Shown here: piece by piece, positions 1 to 8,929 of the stretch
Layout of the letters: each line of letters starts with the position of its first letter
How positions within the stretch are numbered: position 1 is the first letter of the stretch
DNA from: Desulfovibrionaceae bacterium
Lineage (GTDB): Bacteria; Desulfobacterota; Desulfovibrionia; Desulfovibrionales; Desulfovibrionaceae
Direction: 5' to 3'
NCBI GenBank assembly: GCA_031082225.1
Contig: JAVHLG010000014.1
Coordinates: forward strand, 1-64,000
DNA length: 64,000 nucleotides
Notes under the pieces: generated by a model
The model's input: the letters and a program-made list of their open reading frames with translations, nothing else
Told to the model about the DNA's origin: nothing
The model's database searches: none
Made by a program: the position numbers and the translations under genes

Positions 1-1412
1 GCCTCCCGGGCCCGCAGGGACGGCAGCACCGAGAGCAGTCCGGCCGCGTTTTCCGGCATGGCCATGGTCACGAACCGCTGGTCGGCCTCGTTGCTCATGC
101 GCATGGAGAAAAGGGTGTTCATCTGGGACAGGATGGACTCGGAGATCTCCGACGGCCGCTGGGTCACAAGCCCCAGGGACACGCCGTACTTGCGGCCCTC
201 CTTGGCGATGCGGGCCACGGCCTTGCGCGTGGGCTCAAACCCCAGGCTGCGGTCGCGCGGCACGTAGCGGTGGGCCTCCTCGCACACCAGGAGCACCGGC
301 GCGCCCTGGCCACGTTTGGTCCACAGGGCGAAATCGAACACCAGCCGACATAACACCGAGACCACCACGTCCACGATCTCCGAGGGCACCCCGGCCAGGC
401 TGATGGCCGTCAGCGGCCTGCCCCCGGGCGGCAGGCGCAACAGCCGGGCCATGACCTCGGCCATGCAGTCCTCCACCCCCAGGCCCCCGAACATGAAGCC
501 GAACCGCCGGTCCTTGCGCAGGCTGTCGATGCGGGCCAAAAGCCGCAGAAAGGGGATGGAGCTTTCGGGCTTGTCCAGCCGCCCCATGCCCGTTTTGAGG
601 ATCTCCACCACCCGCAGGAGACGAAACGGGGCCGGGGTGTCGATGGTCAGGTTGTAGTCCTGGCCCCCGGCCGTGGTGATGAACTCATGTTTGGCGGCCA
701 GCACCGCCTCCTTGAGGATGTTGGCCTCCACCTCCCGGTAGGGCTGCCCGGAACTGCACAGCACATGGGTCATCTCCTCGAAGTCCAGCAGCCAGTACGG
801 CAGATGCAGATCGTCCGGGGTCACGGACAGGGCCATGTCCCCGAAGGCTGCGGCATATTCGTCGTGGGGGTCGAGCAGCACGATATGCCCATGGCGGTAT
901 TCGGACAGGATCGCGCCCAGGACCACGGCCACGGCGCAGGACTTGCCCGAACCCGTGGTGCCCAGGATGGCGAAGTGCTTGCCCAGAAGTTCGTCCACCA
1001 TCACCCGGGCCGCGATGTCCGCGTCCTGGTGCAGGGTTCCCACGGCCACGCTTGGCGAGGCGGGCCTGGCGTAGATCAGGGCCAGATCCCGGCCGCTGGC
1101 CTTGGCGGCGGCCGCCCCCAACACCGGAGAGACGGACACCCCGCGCTGAAAGACGAAATCCTCCGGGCGGTCCACGTCAAGGGTCTCGCCCAAAAGCACC
1201 ACCTCGGCCAGACGCCGTCCGGCCTCGGGCCTGTCCGCATCGACCCCCTCCCACCACAGCCGCCCGACCAGCCCGAAGCACAGGCTCGCACCGGTCTCGA
1301 TGCGAAGCATGTCCCCCAGCCGGACGCCGGGGGCGGCCCCGGGCGCAAGGCACACGGTCACCGTGGCCCCGGCCGCGGCGATGACGGAACCCAGTCGCGC
1401 CGTATCAGTCAT
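1..1412 (-). CDS. HerA-like FtsK/HerA-family ATPase, C-terminus beyond window
   Basis: Partial gene; about 470 residues are visible and the C-terminus runs off the left edge. It starts at an ATG preceded by GGAGG with good spacing. A beta-barrel-like N-terminal part is followed by a P-loop, GTTGSGKS, near residue 150 and a Walker B-like LLVCEEAHRYVP near residue 370. The later segment RIAKEGRKYGVSLGLVTQRP is typical of HerA/DUF87 ATPases, which are hexameric DNA translocases; many bacterial members have no known job. It lies 16 bp after the hybrid kinase at the end of the tad-locus transcription unit, so it may simply be co-transcribed. No nurA nuclease partner is visible here. The family call is firm; the role is open. 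Confidence 0.85.
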   Translation of the reverse strand, partial: MTDTARLGSVIAAAGATVTVCLAPGAAPGVRLGDMLRIETGASLCFGLVGRLWWEGVDADRPEAGRRLAEVVLLGETLDVDRPEDFVFQRGVSVSPVLGAAAAKASGRDLALIYARPASPSVAVGTLHQDADIAARVMVDELLGKHFAILGTTGSGKSCAVAVVLGAILSEYRHGHIVLLDPHDEYAAAFGDMALSVTPDDLHLPYWLLDFEEMTHVLCSSGQPYREVEANILKEAVLAAKHEFITTAGGQDYNLTIDTPAPFRLLRVVEILKTGMGRLDKPESSIPFLRLLARIDSLRKDRRFGFMFGGLGVEDCMAEVMARLLRLPPGGRPLTAISLAGVPSEIVDVVVSVLCRLVFDFALWTKRGQGAPVLLVCEEAHRYVPRDRSLGFEPTRKAVARIAKEGRKYGVSLGLVTQRPSEISESILSQMNTLFSMRMSNEADQRFVTMAMPENAAGLLSVLPSLRARE

Positions 1413-1428
1413 GTACGCCTCCAGCAGG

Positions 1429-3561
1429 TCATCCGGTCTCCTCCCCAAGGGCCCGGGACACGGCCCCGGCCAGATCCTTGCGCAGCACCGGTTTCAGCAG
1501 AAAGTCCCGTATCCCCATGGCCTTGGCCCGTTCCTTGGACAGGGATTCGCTGAATCCCGTGACCAGGACAATGGGCAGGTCCGGGCGGATCTGCAGCAGT
1601 TCCCGGCTTAAGTCCGTGCCCGAGAGCCCGGGCATGGTCTGATCCGTGACCACGGCGTCAAAGGCCCCGGGATCGGCCCGGAAACGCTCCAGGGCCTGCC
1701 TGGGATCGATCTCCGGCGTGACCTGGAACCCAAGGCCGGCCAGGAGTTCGGCCCCGATCTCGGCCAGGGATTCCTCGTCGTCCACATACAGGATGCGCCC
1801 CCGGCGCCGGGCAGGGCCCGGGGACTCTTCCTCGGCGTCCCGGGCGCGCAGATGGGACAGGGGCAGATAAACCTCGAAGCTTGTCCCCTGGCCCGGTTCG
1901 CTTTTGACCTTCACCTCGCCCCGGTACTTGCGCACGATGCCGTGCACCACGGAAAGCCCCATTCCCGTGCCCTCGCCGGGCTTCTTGGTGGTGAAAAAGG
2001 GGTCGAACACCCTGTCCAGAATGTCCTTGGCGATGCCGTGCCCGGTGTCGTGCACCACGAGCCGGGCATAATCCCCGGGGGGCGGCCCGGAGGCCTGGGG
2101 GCCCGGTCCGGGCAGGCTGACCGCGTCCAGGGTCACCGTCAGGGTTCCTCCGGATTCGCGCATGGCGTGGGCCGCGTTGGCGCACAGATTCATGACGATC
2201 TGCTGGATCTGGGCCGGTTCGGCCAACACCGTGTCCGGCCCCTTGGCGATGCGTTCCTCGATGGCCACGGTGTGGGGCAGGGTGGCCCGGATGAGCTTGA
2301 GGGTCTCCTTGACCAGGGGCGAGAGGCGAAGGGTGCTCGTCTCCTCCTCGGTCTGGCGGCTGAAGGTCAGGATCTGCAACACCAGTTCCTTTCCCCGGCG
2401 GCAGGCCTGCAGGATGTGCTCCACCCGGCGGCGCAGGGTGTCGTCCCCCGTCGCGCCGTCCAGGATCATCTCCGAAAAGCCCATGACGATGCCTAGAATA
2501 TTGTTGAAATCATGGGCGATGCCCCCGGCCAGGGTGCCGATGGCCTCCATCTTCTGGCTCTGGCGCAGCTTTTTCTCCAAAACCTTGCGCTCGGTCACGT
2601 CGTGGGCCACGAACACCGTCCCCAGGGGCTCGTCCTCGGCGAGGTAGATGGGCGAGGCGGTGATGAGAAACTCCCCATGCAGCCTGGGCACCGTCAGTTC
2701 CAGGGAATGGAAGCGGCCGTCGGTCAGGGTCTGCAGCCGCCGCGTCAACTCCTCCGCCAGCCCGGGCACATCGAAGACAAAGGAGGCCGGACGCCCCACC
2801 ACCTCCCGGGGCGACAACCCCAGGCGATGGGCCATGGCCATGTTCAGGCGCTTGATCATCATGTCCCGGTCGATGATGACCACCAGATCCTGCACCGAAT
2901 CGAAGGTGCCCTCCCATTCCCGTTTGGCCCCGGCGATGAGTTCCGCCACCCGCTCGCGCTCCCGGATCTCCCGGGTGAGGCGCTCGTTGGTCTCGGCCAG
3001 TTCCCTGGTGCGCTCGGCCACAATGGATTCCAGACGGGTCTGGAGGGTCAAAAAGTCGCGCTCGGAACTCCACTTGGAGCACAGCGACGCCGCAAACTGG
3101 CGTATCTCCTGGGGATGAAAGGGTTTTTGCTGATACAGAAGCCGGTCGGCGGGCGGCACGCGGCGGGCCATCTCCTCGGCGTCGATGTCGGAAAAGGCGG
3201 TCATGACCACGATCTGGACATACGGGTCCAGGCGGCGGATCTCGCTTGCGGCGAAAAGCCCTCCCCGCCCCGGGGGCATGCGCACGTCGAGAAAGGCCAC
3301 GGCATAGCGGCGGCCCGTTTTCAGGCCGTCGCGCACCGCCGCCACGGCTTCTTCCCCCTGGCGGCACAGGGTGACCTCATAGCGCGGGCCATCCGGCGAC
3401 GCAGCAGGGCCCGGCCCGGTTCCGGGGGGCAACAGGTCCAGGTCGTCCTCCGGGGCCAGGAGTTCCTTGAAAAGGGCCAGGATCTGCGGCTCGTCGTCCG
3501 CCACGAGCATGTGGTAGGGTTCGTTGTGGCCGACGCGTTGCGGGGCGGGCATGGCGGTCAT
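1429..3561 (-). CDS. Hybrid sensor histidine kinase (REC-PAS-HisKA-HATPase-REC)
   Basis: A soluble hybrid histidine kinase of 710 residues if translation starts at MTAMPAPQ; an in-frame ATG three codons later is an alternative. Domains in order: receiver (Asp92 in FLDVRM), coiled coil about 165-210, PAS about 215-325, HisKA with His350 in GGIAHDFNN, HATPase with N-box NLCANAAHAM, G-boxes DTGHGIA and GTGMGLS, and a C-terminal receiver with Asp640. No membrane segment is seen. The open frame extends further upstream, but that part is Arg/Pro-rich and overlaps tadD, so it was not used. The gene lies between tadD and the HerA-like ATPase on the same strand, which suggests that it monitors or controls pilus function. 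The signal is unknown. Confidence 0.9.
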   Translation of the reverse strand: MTAMPAPQRVGHNEPYHMLVADDEPQILALFKELLAPEDDLDLLPPGTGPGPAASPDGPRYEVTLCRQGEEAVAAVRDGLKTGRRYAVAFLDVRMPPGRGGLFAASEIRRLDPYVQIVVMTAFSDIDAEEMARRVPPADRLLYQQKPFHPQEIRQFAASLCSKWSSERDFLTLQTRLESIVAERTRELAETNERLTREIRERERVAELIAGAKREWEGTFDSVQDLVVIIDRDMMIKRLNMAMAHRLGLSPREVVGRPASFVFDVPGLAEELTRRLQTLTDGRFHSLELTVPRLHGEFLITASPIYLAEDEPLGTVFVAHDVTERKVLEKKLRQSQKMEAIGTLAGGIAHDFNNILGIVMGFSEMILDGATGDDTLRRRVEHILQACRRGKELVLQILTFSRQTEEETSTLRLSPLVKETLKLIRATLPHTVAIEERIAKGPDTVLAEPAQIQQIVMNLCANAAHAMRESGGTLTVTLDAVSLPGPGPQASGPPPGDYARLVVHDTGHGIAKDILDRVFDPFFTTKKPGEGTGMGLSVVHGIVRKYRGEVKVKSEPGQGTSFEVYLPLSHLRARDAEEESPGPARRRGRILYVDDEESLAEIGAELLAGLGFQVTPEIDPRQALERFRADPGAFDAVVTDQTMPGLSGTDLSRELLQIRPDLPIVLVTGFSESLSKERAKAMGIRDFLLKPVLRKDLAGAVSRALGEETG

Positions 3562-3616
3562 CCGTTCGCTGTGCAGCCGGGACTGGGGGTGGCCCCGCCC
3601 GCCCTGCCGGAGCGGG

Positions 3617-4834
3617 TCATGGGGTTGTGACGGCATCCGCAGGAGGGGCGTCCGGGCGTTGCGCCTCCGGCGGCGGCGAAGCGGTCGGGGCCGCCTGGAC
3701 GGCTGCTTTCTCCTGGGCCCTGGCGTCCCGCTCGTCCAAAGGCTCGGACGCGGCGGCCGGAGTCGTGTCCGGCGGCGCGGCTGACGGCGTGGCCTCGTCC
3801 TTGCTTTTTGGCGGCTTTTTGGCGGCAGGCTTTTTTTCGGACGCCGGACCGCCCCCGCCCGCCGGGGGGATGGTTCCGGCAGGGGCGGTTTTGCCCGTCT
3901 CTCCGGCCCCTGCGGCCGGGGGCGGGGACGCCGTCGGCGGGGAAGGCGGCGCAACGGGCGGCTGGCCGCCGCCTGCGGACAGCCTGCTCAAATTCTCCGA
4001 GGCCGTGCGGTAGAACCGGGGATTTCTGGCGATGGCCTTTTCGAATTCCTCGGCGGCCTTGTCGGTCATGCCCAGTTCCCGGTAGCACACCCCGAGATTA
4101 TTGTGGGCGGCGGCCTCGCCCCCGGCGGCAAGGAAGGCGGCGTAGGCCTCGTCGAAACGCTGGGTCCGGCACAGGGCCAGGCCAAGATTGTTGCGGGTTC
4201 GCGGGGAATCCTTGGCCGACAGGGAGGCCCGGAAGGCCCCTGCGGCCTCCTCGGACCGCCCCAGGGCCAGGAGGGACAGGCCGAGATTGTTGTGGGTGTC
4301 GGCGTCGGCCCCGCCGATCTGCAGGGCCTGTTCCAGGGCGGCCACGGCACGTTCGTGGTTTTGGGCCTGATAATGGGCCAGCCCCAGGGTCCGGGCCGCC
4401 GGGGCCATGTCCGGACGGGCCGCGAGGGCCTTCTCCAGATAGTCTGCGGCCGTGGCCGGGTCGTGCAGCATGAGGCTGGCGTATCCGGCCCCGTACAGGG
4501 CCCCGGGGTCGTCGGGCCACGCCTCGAGGCAGGCCCGGCAGGCATCCAGGGCGGCCTGGTAGGCGCGCCCGGCCAGATGCGCCCGGCACTGCCGCTCCCG
4601 CACCAGGGCCTCTTCGGCCCCGGCCTTTCCGGCCCGGTCATAGGCCTCCAGGGCCCGTTGCGTCTGCCCGGCGGCCAGGGCCGCGTCCCCGGTCCGCACC
4701 AGGGCCCCGGCCTCGCCGCCGGGGGCCTTGTCCGCCTTGTCGAAGCCGCCGGTCCCGGTTCCGCAGCCCAAAAGACCGGACACAGCGGCAAGACACGCCA
4801 AAACGGCAAAAAAACGGCCTGCGAGACCGACCAT
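3617..4834 (-). CDS. tadD: TadD-like TPR lipoprotein of the Tad pilus locus
   Basis: 405 residues. The start at MVGLAGRFF has a strong GGGAGG site and gives a lipoprotein signal with lipobox LLGC; the longer frame upstream lacks these features. The body holds about seven tetratricopeptide units (for example LGLAHYQAQNHERAVAALEQ and LGVCYRELGMTDKAAEEFEK). The last 110 residues are a low-complexity Pro/Ala/Glu tail. TadD proteins are periplasmic-facing TPR lipoproteins that help assemble the Tad secretin. The location next to TadE/TadG-like genes supports this role. The Pro/Ala tail is longer than in most TPR lipoproteins and may span periplasm or peptidoglycan. Confidence 0.8.
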   Translation of the reverse strand: MVGLAGRFFAVLACLAAVSGLLGCGTGTGGFDKADKAPGGEAGALVRTGDAALAAGQTQRALEAYDRAGKAGAEEALVRERQCRAHLAGRAYQAALDACRACLEAWPDDPGALYGAGYASLMLHDPATAADYLEKALAARPDMAPAARTLGLAHYQAQNHERAVAALEQALQIGGADADTHNNLGLSLLALGRSEEAAGAFRASLSAKDSPRTRNNLGLALCRTQRFDEAYAAFLAAGGEAAAHNNLGVCYRELGMTDKAAEEFEKAIARNPRFYRTASENLSRLSAGGGQPPVAPPSPPTASPPPAAGAGETGKTAPAGTIPPAGGGGPASEKKPAAKKPPKSKDEATPSAAPPDTTPAAASEPLDERDARAQEKAAVQAAPTASPPPEAQRPDAPPADAVTTP

Positions 4835-5010
4835 CGTCCCTCCCGTGGTTTGCGTCCCTGTCGTAGCGCAAAGCGCCGGGACGGTAAAGCCGGAGGGGAT
4901 ATCCGACGGACGCCACGGCAAAGGAACGAAAAAAGCCCCCGGAGACGGAGGCGAAAGGTTGATGACCAGGCCCCTGTCGGGAAACGGGGACGTCGCAGGG
5001 GGCAGGACGC

Positions 5011-5050
5011 AAGGCCGGTCCAGGCCGGTCCAGGCCGGTCCAGGCCGGTT
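5011..5050. repeat. Four tandem copies of a 10-bp unit
   Basis: Four head-to-tail copies of the decamer CAGGCCGGTC (first and last copies have one change each) lie in the 250-bp gap between the TadE-like gene and tadD. The period matches one DNA helical turn. No promoter could be assigned to it. It may be a simple replication-slippage repeat. Confidence 0.8.
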
Positions 5051-5084
5051 GACTGCTTCGGCCCACGGGCCGCCAACGAGGCGG

Positions 5085-5630
5085 CTAGTTGCAGGAGGCC
5101 CAGGGTTCGTTGAGCCGCCGTTCCGACCGGGACAAGGCCACGCTTGCGGGGGCCCCGCCCCCGAACAGGTCCATGGCGACCTGAAACGGCTCCAGGGTCG
5201 GATAGTTATAGTCCACCTTCACCTCCACGACATCGCACGGCCCGCCCAGGGAACCCGCCGTGCCGTCCCCAGAGGCGGCGCTGCCCGGCCAGCTCTTCAC
5301 CGAGACCACCGCCCCATCCTCCACAACCTGGCCCAGGGGCTTCAACTGGTTGCGCACCTCGCCCTCAACCATGCCCACGCTGCGCTCGTCCGTTTCCACC
5401 CCTGCCCCGGAAGAGGCCATGGCCACGCCCATGCGCACGGCATGCTGCATGCCCAGGCTGATGCGCATCATGTTGGCCACATCGAAGATGCCCATGATAA
5501 ACAGGATAAGCAGGGGCAAAACCAGGGCCAGTTCCACGACCGTCGTTCCCCGGCAGTCCGCGCCGAGCCCCAGGCCGCGGCGGCGCGGGGAAACCGGCGG
5601 CTGGCCTATTTGTCTATGATGTGCGTTCAT
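5085..5630 (-). CDS. TadE/TadF-like minor pseudopilin
   Basis: 181 residues. A short basic leader ends in GADCRG, followed by TTVVELALVLPLLILF, the TadE-type hydrophobic stretch with glutamate at position +5 after the likely prepilin-peptidase cut. The C-terminal domain is soluble. TadE-family pseudopilins are inner-membrane components needed for Flp pilus assembly. The leader of about 30 residues is long but normal for this family. The gene lies between the vWA TadG-like gene and tadD. The 143-bp gap upstream contains a copy of the type B repeat described at 5687-5777, so an mRNA spanning both genes would carry that hairpin. Confidence 0.8.
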   Translation of the reverse strand: MNAHHRQIGQPPVSPRRRGLGLGADCRGTTVVELALVLPLLILFIMGIFDVANMMRISLGMQHAVRMGVAMASSGAGVETDERSVGMVEGEVRNQLKPLGQVVEDGAVVSVKSWPGSAASGDGTAGSLGGPCDVVEVKVDYNYPTLEPFQVAMDLFGGGAPASVALSRSERRLNEPWASCN

Positions 5631-5686
5631 GGTGCGTTCCCGTCCTTGCCGCTTTGCGCCGACCCCGCCAGTGTTGCGCTGCGTTT

Positions 5687-5777
5687 TTCCCGTTATGCCC
5701 TGGCAAGCAGCAATACATTGAACTTATTATTTTTATTCACAAAAATGCATGTGTGTTATGTGTGAACGCCACACTAG
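5687..5777 (+). repeat. Type B intergenic repeat, copy 1, ending on tadG stop codon
   Basis: An AT-rich segment starting TTCCCGTTATG, with inverted arms ATTCAC and TGTGAA in its right half, and ending CGCCACACTAG. It aligns over its whole length with 8839-8929. The final CTAG contains the TAG stop of the minus-strand TadG-like gene (5774-5776). Its base composition differs sharply from the GC-rich neighbours. Confidence 0.75.
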
Positions 5778-7186
5778 GACGAGGTTCCCATGGCCTCGTC
5801 ATAGGGGATCAGCCGATGCCCGAGTTGGCGGCCGATGAGCTTGAACACCTTGAGGATGTCGGTGGCGCTCGGGGCGTCGAAGTAATGGTCCAGGGTGCCG
5901 GACTTGGAGGAGGCGATCTGCTTCATGAGGGAGACGTCCGTGGTGTCGGAAACGCCGAAGCGGATGGAGAAGATCTCGACGCCGAGATCCTTGGCCGTCT
6001 GGGCCTCGGTGAGCATGGCCGTGTTGAGGCCGCCGCCGTCCTTGCAGTCCGGGAAGTTGGCGGGGGCGGGATAGGTGGCGGACAGCCCCATGCCGAAGTA
6101 GGCGTTGGTCCAGTAGTTGTTCGGGGTATACGAGATGCCGTACGTGCCGCCGCACCGGCCGTCCTCGGTGTCGCCGTCGGTCAAAACGATCATGATCTTG
6201 CGGTACTTTTCATCCGAACTGCCCTCGGTGAACGGGGCCTCCGGGGTCAACACATGCCTGCCCCACTTGATGCCCTCGGAAATGAGCGTGCCCGAGCCCG
6301 AACCGTCGGCGCTTAAGGCCGAGATGCGCGACAGGATGGAGGCCCGGTCCGTGGTCAGGGCCTCGGCATAAGAGATGTTGCTGCAGGTGTCCGAGTCCAC
6401 ATTCAGGGACGATCCGGAGGGGTAGCGGTACTTGGTGGCCTTGTAGACATCAAGAAGCTTGCCCGTATTCAGGGTGCCGTTGGCATTGCGGCAGCCTGCG
6501 GCCACGCCGTCCACGCCCGCGCGCATCCGGACCATGCCCCGGAAGGGAACCATGCCGATCTTGGTGGAGGGGGTGGTGTTGGAGGGCAGGATCAGGTTCA
6601 CCAGATCCGTGGCCGCCGACTTGACGTTACTGATCGGCGTGCCCTTCATGCTGCCGGTGGTGTCCAAAACAAGGACGATCTCCAGGTTGTTGAACCCGGC
6701 GCAGGCCTGGGCCGTGACTTGGCCGCTGGTCAGACCGAGGACGCCCATGAGCAGGTAGTCCACGGTGGCCTGGCCCTTGATGCAGGCGCTGCGGACCTCG
6801 GACCCCGGACCGGCCGAGACCATGGTGGCCTCGGGATAGTTGGCCGTGAGCATCTCCTGGGCCGCAGCCACGGCGATGCCCTGGTCCATGTCCGGATCCT
6901 CGGGCAGGGCCATGCTCCCGGCCAGGGCCGCCGCGTCCACGGCGTTTTGCAGGTGGCGGTCGGCCAGATACATGCGCCCGCCGTCCACGGCCAGACCCGC
7001 CGCGCCGATGAGCGCGGGCAGGGCCAGGGCCAGAAGCGGGGCCACGGCGCCCCGGCGCCTGTCGTCTCTAGGGCAGCGGCATGACCGTTTGGGCCCCAAG
7101 CCTGCGATCCCACCCGCCAAGCATGTCCAGATCCGGGTAAGGAAGGTCGGCCTGGGACTGGGCCGCGATGACGGTCTGGTAGACAT
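5774..7186 (-). CDS. TadG-like protein with von Willebrand factor A domain
   Basis: 470 residues. The N-terminal RRGAVAPLLALALPALIGA is the membrane anchor typical of TadG/TadE pseudopilin-like proteins. It is followed by AVDAAALAGSMAL and then a vWA domain with MIDAS motif DTTGSM and IMIVLTDGD. TadG proteins act in the periplasm or at the outer membrane in pilus assembly; vWA domains bind ligands through a metal ion. The start is uncertain. The ATG used here overlaps the preceding TadE-like gene by 119 bp, and no other ATG lies in frame before the anchor; a TTG near 7105 is possible. The stop codon lies exactly at the edge of an intergenic repeat. Confidence 0.8.
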   Translation of the reverse strand: MSTRPSSRPSPRPTFLTRIWTCLAGGIAGLGPKRSCRCPRDDRRRGAVAPLLALALPALIGAAGLAVDGGRMYLADRHLQNAVDAAALAGSMALPEDPDMDQGIAVAAAQEMLTANYPEATMVSAGPGSEVRSACIKGQATVDYLLMGVLGLTSGQVTAQACAGFNNLEIVLVLDTTGSMKGTPISNVKSAATDLVNLILPSNTTPSTKIGMVPFRGMVRMRAGVDGVAAGCRNANGTLNTGKLLDVYKATKYRYPSGSSLNVDSDTCSNISYAEALTTDRASILSRISALSADGSGSGTLISEGIKWGRHVLTPEAPFTEGSSDEKYRKIMIVLTDGDTEDGRCGGTYGISYTPNNYWTNAYFGMGLSATYPAPANFPDCKDGGGLNTAMLTEAQTAKDLGVEIFSIRFGVSDTTDVSLMKQIASSKSGTLDHYFDAPSATDILKVFKLIGRQLGHRLIPYDEAMGTSS

Positions 7187-7514
7187 ACTCCACCTTCACT
7201 TTCACAGTGTTTTCCGTGTCCGACTCGGTCACGACGATCTCCACCTCCGGCGTCGGCCCATCCAGCCCGCTGGTCAGGCTCTGCACCAAGGGAACCGCAC
7301 CCGTGGTGTCGCCGTTTTCGCGCATCACCAGACGCGCCGCCTCCCGCGAGGCGGACAGGATCGTTGCATATTCCCCAAGAATCTTGGAGCCTTCCACAAG
7401 AAGCATCAACAGCGGGGCCAGGACCAAAGCGGCCAGCATGGCCATTTCCACGGCCGCGAATCCCCCCTGTGCATCCCGGATGGTCGCGTGTGCGCCGGGG
7501 ACCGTATTTTTCAT
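7068..7514 (-). CDS. TadE-like pseudopilin, first gene of second tad transcription unit
   Basis: 148 residues. The start at MKNTVPGAHATIRDAQ follows a strong AGGAGG. The segment GGFAAVEMAMLAALVLAPLL is a prepilin-type cleavage and hydrophobic region, with Glu shortly after the likely cut at GG/F. The remainder is a small periplasmic domain. It is a second TadE paralogue, distinct in sequence from the one at 5085-5630. It overlaps the start region of the vWA gene, which indicates translational coupling. A sigma-54 type promoter lies 60-86 bp upstream, so this gene probably opens the unit that continues to tadD and possibly to the HerA-like gene. Confidence 0.8.
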   Translation of the reverse strand: MKNTVPGAHATIRDAQGGFAAVEMAMLAALVLAPLLMLLVEGSKILGEYATILSASREAARLVMRENGDTTGAVPLVQSLTSGLDGPTPEVEIVVTESDTENTVKVKVEYVYQTVIAAQSQADLPYPDLDMLGGWDRRLGAQTVMPLP

Positions 7515-7585
7515 GATGGCCCCTCCTGTTTGCGTAGCGGATGACGCCCCCTGCCGGAAGTGACAGGGATGGCAAGGGGGAGTTA

Positions 7586-7600
7586 GCAACAACCGTGCTA
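7586..7600 (-). promoter_or_regulatory. Sigma-54 type -24/-12 promoter for tadE-tadG unit
   Basis: The minus strand reads TAGCACG-GTTG-TTGC, matching TGGCACG-N4-TTGC at all but one fixed position (the second base, A for G). Spacing is exact. Predicted transcription starts about 60 bases before the ATG at 7514. It lies in the 313-bp gap 7515-7827 between tadC and the TadE-like gene, where I see no gene and no clear terminator. Confidence 0.6.
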
Positions 7601-7827
7601 GAACCACCGCCGTGTTCAGATGTTCCCCACGGCCCCGGGGAGAACGAAGATCCCTTGCAAAAGATGCCATGTTCCATGGCGGTTGCGATGCTGCGGCAGG
7701 CTGGCGGGGTTCGGGACGGGGAGGGCCTTGCCGCCCCGGCCGGGGCAGGCGATCCACGATCCGTGGATTTGGCGGCAGAAAACCGCTCCACCACTCCATT
7801 TCCCGTGGAACGGCGAGACGGGCCGAC

Positions 7828-8787
7828 CTATTTGGCGGTTTGCGCGAACATGGCCATGAGCCGGATGGCGGCCGGGCCGAGGATGATCATCAAAAGCGTG
7901 GGAAAGATGAAAAAGACCAGGGGCAAAAGCAGCTTCACGGGCAGCTTGGCCGCGATCTCCTCGGCCCGCTGGAAGCGTTTGGTGCGCATGGCGTCGGCGT
8001 AGACCCGAAGCGTCTGGGCGATGCTCGTGCCGAACATGTCGGCCTGGATAAGAAGCGCCACGAGACTCCCCACATCCTCCAGCCCCACCCGGGTGGCCAG
8101 GTTCTTCAAGGCCTCGCGCCGGGACTTTCCGGCCCGAAGCTCCAGGGTCAAAAGCTTCAGTTCGGAACTTAAGACCGGCTCATTGTGGGCCAGTTCCATC
8201 CCCACCCGCTGCATGGCCCCGTCCAGGCCCATGCCCGCCTCCACGCAGACCACCAGGAGATCCAGGGCGTCTGGCAGGCCGTTTTGGATGGCCCGCTGCC
8301 GTTTGTTCACCAGGTGGTTGAGCACCAGCCCCGGGGCGTAGAAAAAGGCCGACACCGTGCCTGCGCCGATCAGAAACTTGTATTCCGGGCGCAACGTGGG
8401 CGCGACCACCAGGATGACGGCGGCGGCCAGTCCGATCCCGGCCAGGGCCATGCCGATTTTTATGCCCCAGTAGAACTCCACGGCGTTTTGGCCGCGAAAT
8501 CCGGCGTGCATGAGCGTGGCCCTGGTGGCGGAGATGTCCTCGGCCTTGGTGGGCTTCACCTTGCGCCCGAAGGAGACCGCCGCCGTGGTGAAAAAGGTCG
8601 CCAGCCAGCCCACCACACCGGGTCGCCGCAGGGTCTTGTCCTCCGGGGAAAGCCCCAGGGTGCGGCCCATGATCTCCCGGCGGCGGCGCAGTTCCTCCAG
8701 GTGGGCGAACACGCCGAGCACCAGGGCGAAGACCGAAAGATGGGCCAGCATGGCTACGGCCAGGGCGGCCAGGTACGTCGCGTCCAC
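7828..8787 (-). CDS. tadC: TadC-like inner-membrane protein
   Basis: 319 residues from a GTG start (VDATYLAAL) preceded by GGAAGCGAGG. An upstream TTG at 8838 would add 17 basic residues and is less likely. Hydrophobic segments lie near residues 5-30 and 110-165 and at the C-terminus, with the GspF/T2SS-F cytoplasmic domain between the second and third (LPDALDLLVVCVEAGMGLDGA). TadC pairs with TadB to form the platform that couples the TadA ATPase to pilin extraction. The 255-bp gap upstream holds two intergenic repeats, so tadB and tadC are separated although they are on the same strand. Confidence 0.88.
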   Translation of the reverse strand: MDATYLAALAVAMLAHLSVFALVLGVFAHLEELRRRREIMGRTLGLSPEDKTLRRPGVVGWLATFFTTAAVSFGRKVKPTKAEDISATRATLMHAGFRGQNAVEFYWGIKIGMALAGIGLAAAVILVVAPTLRPEYKFLIGAGTVSAFFYAPGLVLNHLVNKRQRAIQNGLPDALDLLVVCVEAGMGLDGAMQRVGMELAHNEPVLSSELKLLTLELRAGKSRREALKNLATRVGLEDVGSLVALLIQADMFGTSIAQTLRVYADAMRTKRFQRAEEIAAKLPVKLLLPLVFFIFPTLLMIILGPAAIRLMAMFAQTAK

Positions 8788-8838
8788 GGGATGGGGCCTC
8801 GCTTCCTTGCGCGGTTTTACGAGTGTTTTGTCCGGCAA

Positions 8839-8929
8839 TTCCCGTTATGGCTGAGAAAGAAGCAAGATCTTGAATTCACTATATTTATTCACAAAAAACA
8901 GCCAGGCATCTTTGTGAACGCCGCACTGG
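8839..8929 (+). repeat. Type B intergenic repeat, copy 2
   Basis: Starts TTCCCGTTATGGC, contains the perfect palindrome CAAGATCTTG and the inverted arms TTCACAAA (8888) and TTTGTGAA (8911), and ends CGCCGCACTGG. It aligns with 5687-5777 along its length. Its final tetranucleotide, CTGG, is also the first tetranucleotide of the type A element that follows. Confidence 0.75.

Noticed and set aside
3562-3954. N-terminal extension of the hybrid kinase
   Set aside because: 131 Arg/Pro-rich codons that overlap the 3-prime end of tadD. The receiver domain begins after the internal ATG.
5736-5766. TTCAC...GTGAA arms of type B repeats as CRP/FNR sites
   Set aside because: The half-sites are in the opposite order to TGTGA-N6-TCACA, spacing varies from copy to copy, and they lie at gene 3-prime ends.
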